From assembly GCA_030068145.1 (NCBI GenBank), contig JAPJBO010000829.1, forward strand, positions 1 to 64,000: 64,000 bases of DNA. Direction: 5' to 3'. This document shows, in pieces, positions 43,741-53,475 of this stretch. The notes below the pieces were generated by a model. It was not told where the DNA came from. It ran no database searches and was given only the letters and a program-made list of their open reading frames with translations. The translations under genes and the position numbers were made by a program. Numbering within the stretch: position 1 is the stretch's first letter; each line of letters begins with the position of its first letter. Source of the stretch: Diplonema papillatum. Lineage: Eukaryota > Euglenozoa > Diplonemea > Diplonemida > Diplonemidae.

Positions 43741-46700
43741 CTGTGTCTCCAACCCGCCCTGGGATTTTTGATGGGCTTGTGGTTAGCCCTTAAGGTGCCA
43801 CAACCGGATGCGAAATCGACCGGCAAGCCCGCGGAATAATTGCTCCGTTTCTGCAGTTTCCTCGGTATACTTACGCGTGCCAGGAAAGTGAGAAGCGACC
43901 TGGCAAACCCGCCCCCAAAGACCAGCTTGGGCGCCATTTTTAGCTAGTCCTCGCACGGCGTGGATCCCCGGTTCGGTTTCGTGTCTCGGCAGGGACCTCT
44001 TGCAATCGAGCGCGGGTGCAACTACATGCTTCGAGGCTGCAGCTCTAGCCACGTCCTGGTTATAGCACGGGGTAGGCCGGCTTGATTGATGCGTGGCGCT
44101 GTAGCGGACCGAGTTGCTTCAGCCGTCTGTCGCGTTGTCGACGTCGCGATGAGTGCGGTCATTCTTCAGGCGGCTGACGTCTTCGCTAGAACGGGGAGAG
44201 AACCTCGGTAGCAAAGGACTTGCGGGTTCTCACCTTGAAATTGGCGTGGCGCTGTAGCGGACCGAGTTGCTTCAGCCATCTGTCGCGTGTCGACGTCGCA
44301 ATGAGTGCAGGTCATTCATCAGGCGGTTGACGTCTTCGCTAGAACGGGGAGAGAACCTCGGTTGCAAAGGACTTGCGGGTTCTCACCTTGAAATTGGCGT
44401 GGCGCGCGTACGATTTGATCATGGTGAAAAGTCGGCAAAGCAACCCTGGGAATGACCGCGTGAGCAGCCCGAACTGCTCCAGCGACGCGTGTTTCTCCTC
44501 TTCGTACTCCGTGTCGACCGTAGTTTTGATGAGCTCGCTGAGGGCGCCGCGCGGATTGCGCCATTTCGACTTGTTTGCCCTGTCTTCGTCGTCGGACAAC
44601 GCGTGGAGCAGCTTGATCCACGTCGTGATGAACTCGTCCTCCGTTATCCGCACCGCGTTCAGGTCATTTTGCAGGTGGTTCACGTACTCCTGCGTCTTCG
44701 CGACGAACACGCGAAGCATCCTGTGCAGCGTCACAATCAACCGCCGCAGGCGCAACACTTCGCCCTCATTACCGAGAACTTCGTCAGTGGACTGCCGGGG
44801 TACTGCTGAAGCCGGCCCTTGCACGGCAGAAGCTGGTTTCGACTCGCGAGGCCGTTGGCTCCGTCGTGTCGGCTGTGTGTGCGGGGTTTGATTTGCAAGA
44901 ACACGCTTGGTATGCTCGCGTGCGCGCCTCCAGGAGCCGGTCCACCCCCGGCCGACAGACTGCTGATAGACTATGATAGTTTGGGTTAGTTGAGGTTAGA
45001 ATGCAAGATATCTGCAGCGATGGCCCGCATTAGCCACTGGGTGACTACCTCTTCGATCGTACCGTGTCGTGCTTCTGGTGTTTGTACTCATTCGAATCGA
45101 ATCATCGTCTTCGCGCGGTCGCTTTGCGACCCTTCCCTTCCTTGTTGTCGCTTCTGCGATCCTTGCCCTCGCCTTGGGTTAGAATGCACGTGTTTCGTGT
45201 GGGCTACAGCACATTTACCTCCTTTGATCTATCGCAACTGGCAGTCTCCTCAAGCATTTCCTACAAAGCAGGTGCTTATACGAGAAGAAATGACTATGAA
45301 GGAAAGTTCCTCGTTCTCAGCCCGAAAAGCGGGTAGTTAAATGATAAAAGGACTGTACACATCCGTACGTACTTCTTCCGGTGCGCCGCAGGCACGCAGG
45401 CCACGGTCCGCACCTTCCGGAAGATTACCTTCAGGTGCGCCATGATTGCCGCCGGTTGTGCTCATCTTACCCGAGGCGTCACGTTGCGTATAAGTCGAAC
45501 TTTGAGTGCGTGAGCCCCTCCGAAGATCCATCACACTAGTTCCAGGCTACTTAGCCCGGGTCTCTCTCTTGGTCGCCTGGTCTTGCGTCTTGCTGGTCCG
45601 TCCGGGCTGGTCGCTTCGCCCTTCCCCTTCGCCTTGCATCACCTCGTCTTCACTCCCTGCCGCACGGGCTTCTTCGGTTTGTGCCACCTCCGCTTTCCTG
45701 CTCGTCTGCGCGTCGAGTGCTCTGTACTCGTTGCCTTATCCGCGGTTGCCGCTTCTCGTACCCGAGGCGTCACGTTGCGGCTACCGCAAGACCGATTCGT
45801 TATGGGACCCAAACAAGCATTCTCGGAAGTCATAATATTATGATTACGAAAAAAAAAAAAAGGGTCCCTTGTTCTCAGCCCGAAAAGCTAAATGATACAA
45901 AAAGACTGTACACACCCGTACGGACTTCTTCCGGTGCGCCGCGGGCACGCGGGCCACGGTCCGCACCTTCCGGAAGATCTCCTCGAGGTGCGCCATGATC
46001 GCCGCCGGGTCGTGCGCGGGCGCCTTGCCCGTGGCCTCCAGCGCCGCCGAGCGCCCTTCGTCGATTTCCCGCACCTTCCGGAAAAGCTCGTTGGTGAGCA
46101 CCCGCAGCTGCTGCGAGCTCGCCCGGCGGGACTGCCGCGCCTCCGGGATCGGACTCGACAGCTCCCGCGCGACCGTCTCGCCGTCGCTCTCCTCTCTGCT
46201 GATCAACAGGGTGGGAACGATGGATGCGGCGTCGACGCAGAGGTCGCGTTGCTGTTTGAATCGTTCGGGTTCCTCGGGAAACGTGCGGGCGTCGAGGGAT
46301 GAAGGGACGACGAGGCAAACGTCGGTGAGCTGGGTTCCCGAGACGTGTCGCTTGCTGACGTTGCAGAGCGATACGTTGTCTTTCAGGTATTTCGGCAGCT
46401 GCAGGAACACATTGTGTTCAACTGCGACCTGCCCCGCGTTGGCGTGCCGGGCCAGCGCCTGGGCTTGGTGGGCCGCGAGGCCGAAGTACCCGGATTCGCG
46501 CGACCCTTGCAGCACGCCAGGCGCGATGCCGATCCGCACCCGCAGCCCGCGCCACACCGTCTTCCCGCACACCCTCTCGGCCGACGCTTCGTCGCACCGC
46601 AGCAGGGCCTCCGGCCAAGAAACCTCGAGCAGCCGATGCTGCATGTCGAGGCTCCACGCGAAAGCATGCACCAGCTCCGGGAACACTGCTGTGCATACGT

Positions 46701-49700
46701 TGCCGCACTGGATCTCGTGCCCGTGATGCCGCGCAGCACCTGCATGGAGTGGATACCAAGATCATAAACTGGACACGTGTCCTTAAAGTCGGATCCTGGC
46801 TGCAGTGTCTGGTAGAGGGCATTAATAGCACAGGATACAAACTTTCGGCCCACCCCTAATTGTTGTCTTCAGTCTCTAGAATTCAGAATCTTCACTTTGA
46901 GAAACCCCAGCGCTGCGTCACTGTCCATTCAGGGCCTTACCGTACCGTCTCCCGGGCTTGGTCTATTCTGTTTGGGCACAACAAGGCTGAAGGAGCGTAC
47001 CTGCGCGGAATAACTTCGTCATGAGGGACACCGCCTCGTACATGGCAGTCTGGTCCTTTTCCCACAGCGCCCCAGCGTCCGGAACCGTCGCGACGACGAT
47101 GCAGCACGGGTTGTCCGGCAGCTCGTTCTGCTCGGCGGCGGGTACGGTAAGCAGCTCGTCCGCATCGATCTGCGTCTTCAGTTCGGCCATGGCGCGGATC
47201 TGCCTCTTGCAAAACTCCTCCGTCCTCGGTAAGCAGGTCGCGAGGGTTAGTTGCAGGGAGTCTTGCGACAACCTGCGGCGAGGCAGCTCGCCTTCGGTCG
47301 CTTTCGGGTAAGCAACGAACACCGCGAGCAGAGCGTCGCTGCCCACGCGCACGCCGGAACCGTGCTCTTCCAGCGTCACGCCGAGTTGGGCCGCTTTGCC
47401 TCGGCACGCCTCCGCGGCCGTAGCTGTGAGCACTGTGCTGCCGTGGGTGGGCCCCTTCGTGATCAGATTGGCCAGCACGTCCACGTCAGGACCCGTATAC
47501 ACAGTGCACCCGGTTGTCGTGTTTTTCGCCGATGCCGGCCTTCCGACGTGGATCGCAACGACGACCGAGACGTTCAAAGCTTCGAGCTCCTGCCTTCCGT
47601 CGCTGTGTGTTGGTGATACAAGTGAACGTGTGGAGGCTTCCGGCGGTATGGAGCGATATGCGACCGCGGTGTGTGGTATTTTGAAGCTTTCCAATGGGTT
47701 CGGTGTCGCTCTGCCAGCGACTTCTGACCGTTTTCCCCGAAGTCATATTCGCTGTGCGGTCGACGATTCACGTCGTGCGTGCTTTCCTTTCCCCCTTCCT
47801 CTCCCCTTTTCCCCGTGTGCGCACGGATTTAGAGCGGAAATTCGCTTGAAACTCGGGTGACTGGGGGATCGTCGGGCTACGGCGCCGAGAAGGCGGCGTG
47901 GAGCTCGATGGTGCTGCTCTGCCAGCGACTTTGACCGTTTTCCCCGAAGTCATATTCGCTGTGCGGTCGTTCTGGATGTCTCGCGACTTTGCTCGCATTG
48001 CTTCGCGTGCTTTCCCCCCCTTTTTCCCCGTGTGCACGGATTGGGGGTTTTTAGAGGGGAGTACCGCTTGATTCACAATGAAACGAACTCCTCTTTTTGT
48101 GGCCGCATACCTTGCACAGAATGCTACCGAGCGGAACATGCCGTTGTCGCCAGGCGACTGGTGGTCGTCGGGGTCCAGCTGCGGCGCCGAGAAGGCGGCG
48201 TGGAGCTCGACGGCGAAGACGAGCGCAGCGTCGGTGCGGTGGAACGCGACGAGGAACACGTCGGCAACCCGCTCGGAGACGTAGCCCTTCTGCGCAGCGG
48301 CGGTCGCGGTGACTGCGGCGTCCGCGGCGGCGAGGGCCTCGGTCGCGGCGCTCGTGCGCAGGATCGGGTCGACCTCCCAGTACCCGCGCAGCCCCGTCAC
48401 CTGCACCCGCACCAGTGCCACCAAGCCCACCGGGACGCGGCTCGTCTGCGGGTTCGGAGTCGCAGACACGGACTTCAGCCGGTCAATCGCAGAGAGCAGC
48501 GCTTGATGCTTGCTCACGGTGATCGCCAGCCAGCTCCGTGTCGGGGCATCGCCTTCAGCTGCTGGAGGACGAAGCTCTCGAGTGGACAGCGACAAAGGCC
48601 GGTACGAGTATACGTTTACTTCTTCCTTGCAAGGGATGACCGCGTACTTACTACGTTCCCCAGGGTCAATTTCATCGTGGCAGGTCGACGACACCAAGGT
48701 GTCTCCGCTGCTGGCGATGCCGGCCAACGATTTGCACAAGGCTATCGCAGGGCTGTCGTGCCCTCCGTTCTCGTCATCGATGAGAGGCCCCACGTGCACC
48801 CCGGCCGCGCACCGAAGGCCCCTCCACACCGGTCGTCTCGAGCGCTCCGCGTCGCCGTCGTCGGCGGCAACACTCACTTCGTCGCACATCGGCAGCCTGC
48901 GGGTAGCTGCAGGCCAAGACGCTGCCAGCAGATCCTCTTGCAGCCGCATCGCCCACTCTGTGCACCGGGCCGGCTCCTCGAACGCCGCTGTGAAAGAGTC
49001 GCCTTCGCAGTTGACTTCGACACCTTCCATTTCGCACGTCAAGTCGCGGCAAACCTGCACGAAAGTCAAGCACGCGTCGTGCATGATCTGCGGGTGGTCC
49101 CGCCACAGCACGGCGCGGTCCGAAGGTATCGCGTGCGCGAAGGCCCACGCGCCGCTGCGCGCCGCTTCGACCTGTTTCACGGCTGCCGGGATGCTCGTCT
49201 CCCGCACGACTCCAGCCCCGTCGGTTGTCTTTGTGAGGGTGTCAACCTTTTCGGCGTACGCGAACGACAGCGACCGCATTTGCACCTGGTGCACGCTGGC
49301 ACGCCGCTTCCACTGCGACTCCTTCTCCGACACTTTGAGACGTAGCTGCGCCACTTCCGCAGAGAGAACGCGCGTTTGGGATCGCAACTGTTTTTTTAGA
49401 GTTATAGTTCGCTTGAGAATCCGGGATTTTAGAGTCTCCGGGTGACCTTCGTCGAATGGGTTCTTCTAAAGCTAATACGTACTGGGTGGGTTTGGGGGGG
49501 GGCATGCATGGCTTCTTTCGTGTACACTTTATTTGCTCGCTTTTTGTGGCGTTGTTGGCGGTTCGGAAGGTCGGTATTTAAAAGTGTGGACTCAGGCAAA
49601 CTCAGCCCGGGCGGGCTGCACTGTTGTACTTAACTACTGTACTGGTACTGTACTACTGCACCTGGTCACTTCAGTGGTTGGTCACTGAGGTTCTGGCAGC

Positions 49701-52657
49701 AAGCTTGCAGATGTGGATGGTGTATCAGACAACAAATTGGGACTCCACACACTGAAATAAAATGCTCCTAACCAGACAAAATATGAGTGTGCAAACGAAA
49801 CTTGAACACCTGAAATTGGACGCTAAAGCTGATCCAGTAGGCGATTTCCTATACGTAACGCTGAACCGCAAAAATCGCGGTTCGTTGAGTATAGGTAATA
49901 CCTATACCTAAAGCTGTAAGCTTTACAAGTTGTCTTGCACCTGTGTGTGTCGTGCTCAACAGCTTTGTGATGTGGTTCTTGAGGTGGTGCCCAAGCACCA
50001 GATCTCCAGTCCCTTCCAGGTGGCTGGGTTTTAGAAGAAGTCTCCTCATCACATGACACCTTTGTGCTGCCTGTGTAAGGCGTAGAGGAGGGCGATGTAG
50101 TAAGGAATAAACCTCAAAAAAGGTTCGTTTCGAGGTGGAGACTTCCAAAAGACTTCCAAACAATAGGCATCTTGATTGCCTGCAGCAGCACCCTTCACGT
50201 ATCGAGCGACGCTCTGGCGTGTTGGCTGGAGGAGGTCCTGGATGTGGACTTCCGAGAGGTGGTCGAGCTCGGCGCCCGTGGCGCTGAGTGCCAACTGGTG
50301 CACCGTTGGGTGAAGACGAGACCGTCAAAAAAAAAGGTTTTGCTACAGGAAGTCTACTAAATCCGCGGTTAAATAACCTGGCCTCAGTGGTGCAAGCACC
50401 ACGCGCTCTTCAAACCCAAGAAACATTTTCCCCCCGGTACATGACACTGTTTTTCCCACTGTACATCGAAAATCGGGTAAATTTCAGGGGGGGGTGTGGG
50501 GTCTGCAGAGGAAGAGGATGGCGATGAAGACAACAGTAGGTGAGCGGGAAGGACAGTGTCGCGACGCGAGTTCGGCGGTATCCGGGGTGCGACGCTGCAG
50601 CTTCGCGGCGACGGGGTGGAGTGCGGGTATATCGCACTCATGCGAGCGATGGATGGCAGTTTTGCGATGCACGCTAACCGGAGCTGGACGTTTCTCAGGT
50701 GTCGAGCTTCTGCCTCCAACACGGTATCAGATTGCCACTGGAGAGACACCTCTTATCTTGATGGGTCGGTCCGCGTGTTTCTTCTTTCCACTGAGGAGGT
50801 CGGTGAAGTGCAGTGTCCTGTAAATATTGAGCCACCTTTTCCTGGACATGGTTTCAGAAAAGAAGGCGCACTGTCCACGGACCTGTACGAGTAGAGATCC
50901 TGTTTTACGCACAACCCCATCGCGGATGTGACAGGACACCAGCGAAGAAATTCGCAATATCGGGTGCTTCGTACGAGATACTCCCTTTCCCTGCAGCATA
51001 CACACGCATGCCCAATGATCTGGGTGACCACCAAGTCGGTGAACGTACAACTGAAGATGCCAGTGGGAGGAATCCTTGTCAAAGGTCGTAGGACGGATTC
51101 GGTCTGGCCTTGGCGTTGAACGGGAATTAGGGGTTGGGCTCGACGGTGCTGTTGCTGCTCCACGACAAGGACCGCTGGGTTTTCGGGGGGCTTCTGTGCC
51201 GGTCCTTTTGGTGGTCGGCCGGGGCGCTTCGGTGCAGGCTTTGCGGAGGACTTCAGCGCCTATTCTTAGGTGGCTCGCCAAGAAATGTTCATAAAGTGGC
51301 CGAGATCACCGCTCTGAACCCGCGGGTTGGCCAGGAACACGACGTTGGCTGGGTGGGGTCGGTCTTCGTCCCGCTCGACTGAGCCGGTTGTACATTGATT
51401 GGGCTGGTCTATGCTCCGATACTTAGCTTTGATGAGTCGATCATCATCTACAAAGACCGTGTCCGCTTGAAGCAATACATGCCCATGAAACGGCACCGTA
51501 TTTTTCTCTGGCTGCAGACTGGTTACACTTTGGTATCGTCAGCGTAAGGTAAGATTGCCCAGATACTCACCCTGGCCCCGGGAACGTTGGTGAGCGTGAA
51601 CTTTCTGCAGTTGCGGTTCTGTGTGCATACTCAGAAAGGCACGTGGACAGCTACTACACAAGCATCCCCCTCATGCTAAGATTATGCACCTTGGGGTTCC
51701 GTGCGGCCGATACTGTCCGCAAAAATTGGAACGAGATCCCACTTTTCAGCAAGTCCCAGAAGAAGCGCGGCCGCCCATCCCAGGTATAACGTTGTCGCCG
51801 AAAATGGGGGAAAAGTTATGGACCGGCTTGACAACAACACGGTGGCACTAGCAAATCCCTGTGGGGCGCACAGTGAGTGGTTCAGGGGTAGTCGAAGGCT
51901 TTAACAACACACGAAATGCAACAGAATTACGACTGTGGGTTCCCAGAACGCGGATGCACACCTCCGCAAGGGACGCACTGAGCTCGGCGATGCCGGAGCG
52001 AACTTCGGAGAACACGTCTCCGAGCGAGTCGGCCAACGGCGTGGACCTCACTTTTCCCTCGATCGCGTCGACTTTTTGGACGAGGCCCGACACGTCCTGC
52101 GGCACGACGACGTCCTGCTGGAGCGACAGCGCCGCGGGCGCAGCGCTGGGCGGCCGGTAGATGTGGGCGGACGAGACGGCGACGAGGCGGGGAGGCGGCG
52201 GCTTGGCGGCGGGGGCCGCGTCGAAGGGGGAAGGGTCTAAGGCGGTGGCGAGCGCGGCCGTCGCGGATGAGTTCGGCGCGAGGGATGCTTCGAAGGAGTC
52301 GAGGAGGTGCGTGACGCGGCGGTTGATCTCGAGGAGCTTCGACGACGCCTGCCCGGCGGGGGAAGCGGCGGTGGCGTGTCTTTCGCCGGGTTCTAAGGCG
52401 GGGAGGCGCGCGTTTACCCGGGGACTCGCTCTGTGCACTTTGACATCCGGGTTCGCAGGTTCGACCCAGTCGCCGGCGACGTCCACTTTTGCTGGGTGCT
52501 CGTCGCCCTCCGCTCCGCGGGCGGGCAACCCGCCCCGCCACCGCACGCTCGGCGCCGGCACCGCGGGCAGCGGCCGGAGCCCCGGCACGGGCCGAGCGAA
52601 CCCCCGCCGCTCCACCCGAATGCGCTCGGCGGCGAAACTCGTCGCCACTGGCACCAT
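43696..52657 (-). CDS. Coiled-coil protein with three cyclase-homology domains, ~1,307 aa
   Basis: Joined as 52657-51962, 49387-48111, 47602-47001, 46739-45922, 44872-44387 and, tentatively, 43740-43696; phases agree at each junction. The N-terminal ~190 residues are Pro/Ala-rich and probably disordered. A coiled coil (about 190-260) spans the first junction. Domain 1 (about 310-482) keeps WRGLRCAAGVHVG and one metal-site Asp (NCEGDSF, ~362) but lacks the first. Domains 2 (about 550-755) and 3 (about 822-960, WRGLRVRIGIAPG) lack the GD motif (SERVADVF, QCGNVC). Class III cyclases make cAMP or cGMP as dimers; this one may be catalytically weak or a regulatory pseudo-cyclase. No membrane helix seen. 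The start could lie further upstream. Confidence 0.7.
44091..44406. repeat. 153-bp tandem repeat over a 5' splice site
   Basis: Units start at 44091, 44244 and 44397 (gcgtggcgc); two are complete and differ at about ten places. Each full unit carries the exon 5 end and its GTGAGA donor (plus strand ttctcaccttgaaattggcg), so a decoy donor sits 153 nt into the intron. Confidence 0.85.
44387..44872 (-). CDS. Cyclase-like gene exon 5
   Basis: Helical C-terminal region (LRRLIVTLHRMLRVFVAKTQ, FITTWIKLLHALSDDED) of unknown family. Acceptor cccgcacacacag and donor AAG|GTGAGA, phase 0. The donor lies in a 153-bp tandem repeat that copies it into the intron. Confidence 0.75.
44896..44917 (+). repeat. 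Family C fragment
   Basis: gcaagaacacgcttggtatg, the head of family C, just upstream of exon 5 of the cyclase-like gene. Confidence 0.5.
45188..45285 (+). repeat. Family A, 3' half
   Basis: Starts at gtgtttcgtgtgggctacag and ends gcaggtgcttatac; the 5' half is missing. It sits in intron 4 of the cyclase-like gene. Confidence 0.7.
45305..45465 (-). pseudogene. Duplicated end of cyclase-like exon 4
   Basis: About 150 bp matching 45866-46020 (ttctcagcccgaaaagc, gtccgcaccttccggaagat). It encodes a variant of the exon end (IFRKVRTVACVPAAHRKKY) with its own GTACGG-like donor, but has no acceptor of its own that I can see. Probably a dead partial duplicate. Confidence 0.65.
45922..46739 (-). CDS. 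Cyclase-like gene exon 4
   Basis: The rest of domain 3 (ARHHGHEIQCGNVCTAVFPE, VWRGLRVRIGIAPG, NAGQVAVEHNVFLQL), then a helical linker (LTNELFRKVREIDEGRSAAL). The last ~45 codons are duplicated at 45305-45465. Donor TCC|GTACGG, phase 0; GTGTGT six bases on is an in-phase alternative. Confidence 0.8.
47001..47602 (-). CDS. Cyclase-like gene exon 3
   Basis: Second half of domain 2 (LNVSVVVAIHVGRP, GPDVDVLANLITKG, GSTVLTATAAEAC) and the start of domain 3 (CCIVVATVPDAGALW). Acceptor atcaccaacacacag, phase 2; donor CAG|GTACGC, phase 1. Confidence 0.8.
48111..49387 (-). CDS. Cyclase-like gene exon 2
   Basis: Begins LRSQTRVLSAEVAQLRLKV, continuing the coiled coil. It holds cyclase-homology domain 1 and the first half of domain 2 (LVALVRVQVTGLRG...VADVFLVAFHR). 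The acceptor (ctctaaaaaaacag) lies in the 42-bp dispersed motif. Donor AAG|GTATGC, phase 2. Confidence 0.8.
49889..49907. repeat. Short inverted repeat
   Basis: GTATAGGT and ACCTATAC form perfect 8-bp arms around AAT, inside the same intron as the piggyBac pieces. No known function. Confidence 0.5.
50727..50864 (-). pseudogene. piggyBac transposase N-terminal fragment
   Basis: FSETMSRKRWLNIYRTLHFT followed by DLLSGKKKHADRPIKIRG matches the family's MSRxRF...LHFxD...KIRP region. It is part of a longer open frame whose upstream part shows no family resemblance. Confidence 0.6.
51422..51905 (+). pseudogene. piggyBac transposase core fragment
   Basis: LSFDESIIIYKDRVRLKQYM at 51422 matches the first catalytic Asp block. 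After a gap, HVDSYYTSIPLMLRLC and ADTVRKNWNEIP (51643-51786) match the DNxFTS...GTVRKNR block, and LDNNTVALANPCG follows in a shifted frame. GTAAGG at ~51540, tttctgcag at ~51610 and CAG|GTATAA at ~51783 could be real intron ends of a spliced transposase, or chance. Confidence 0.65.
51962..52657 (-). CDS. Cyclase-like gene exon 1
   Basis: 232 codons from the ATG at 52657 (MVPVATSFAAERIRVERRG). Low-complexity Pro/Ala/Ser sequence, then amphipathic heptads (GLVQKVDAIEGKV, IAELSASLAE). Donor GAG|GTGTGC, phase 0. Decayed copies of its first ~40 codons lie at 52930-53110 and near 57780-57850. Confidence 0.65.
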
Positions 52658-52796
52658 CCGCAGGGGGCCTCTCGGGGTCCTCTCGGGGTTCTCTTAGGCA
52701 GACAACTTCTCTTTCTCACCCGCTCCCCCGTCAGCAGCCTCTCTGGATCGCACCGGACCCTTTCGTCCTGCACTTCGGCATCCCCTCTTTTTTAGA

Positions 52797-53244
52797 GTGT
52801 TAGTTCGGCTGCTCTACAGTGTATTTGTATTTGTGTGAGGCTAAAAAAGAGCAGGCAACGTGTTTCGTGAGTTCGATCCGAATTCCTAACCTGAAAATGG
52901 AACGGTGTAGCGACAAGTGGGAAAACTGCACTCTGACATCCGGGTTCGACTCAGTCGCCGGCGACGTCCGCTTTGGCTGGGTGCTCGTCGCCCTCCGCTC
53001 CGCGGGCGGGCAACCCGCCCCGCCACCGCACGCTCGGCGCTGGCACCGCGGGCACCCGCCACCCGAATGCGCTCGGCGGCGAAACTCGTTGCCCGTGGCA
53101 CCATCCGGGGGAGCCTCTTGTGGTCCTCTTAGGCAGACAACTTCTCTATCTCGCCCGCTCTCCCGTCAGCAGCCTCTCCGGATCGCAACGGAGCCACTCG
53201 TCCTGCACTTCGGCATAAGTCCTCCCCGCCAGTGGTATGTGTAA
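52797..53244 (-). pseudogene. Decayed copy of cyclase-like exon 1 region
   Basis: Repeats the 5' region of the gene: MVPRATSFAAERIRVAG against MVPVATSFAAERIRVER in exon 1. The frame then diverges. It begins with agtgttagttcggctgctct, shared with 57572. Confidence 0.7.
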
Positions 53245-53475
53245 ATTTGTTGCACTAGTGTGTGGGCCTTTGAAGCGTGGATGATGCCTCTCGCGCTGCT
53301 CCCCTTGAGGTTCTGGCTCATGCCAAAGCGCCGCCGCCCGGGTTAAGGGGTTGCGGCATCAGGCGTGGGCCAGGGCCAGGGAGACTGTTCGGAGGGATCA
53401 CGACCCACCGTTCGCGGGCTTCGTTACTTCACTGCCCCCGGCTCTCCCCGGCCTTCGTCATCCCGGGGGAGGGTT

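Larger units (their letters stand above)
50727..51910. mobile_element. piggyBac-type transposon remnants
   Basis: Two pieces of a piggyBac-like DDE transposase in opposite orientation lie in the 2,574-bp first intron of the cyclase-like gene. The minus-strand piece is N-terminal; the plus-strand piece carries the catalytic core. No terminal inverted repeats or TTAA sites could be assigned. Confidence 0.65.

Noticed and set aside
43569-43937. MAPKLVFGGGFARSLL... frame as a separate small gene
   Set aside because: Runs through a GTAAGT donor into repeat DNA; at most a 50-60-nt exon, so not listed as a gene.
44091-44406. CRISPR-like array
   Set aside because: Two adjacent 153-bp units without spacers in a eukaryotic intron are an ordinary tandem duplication.
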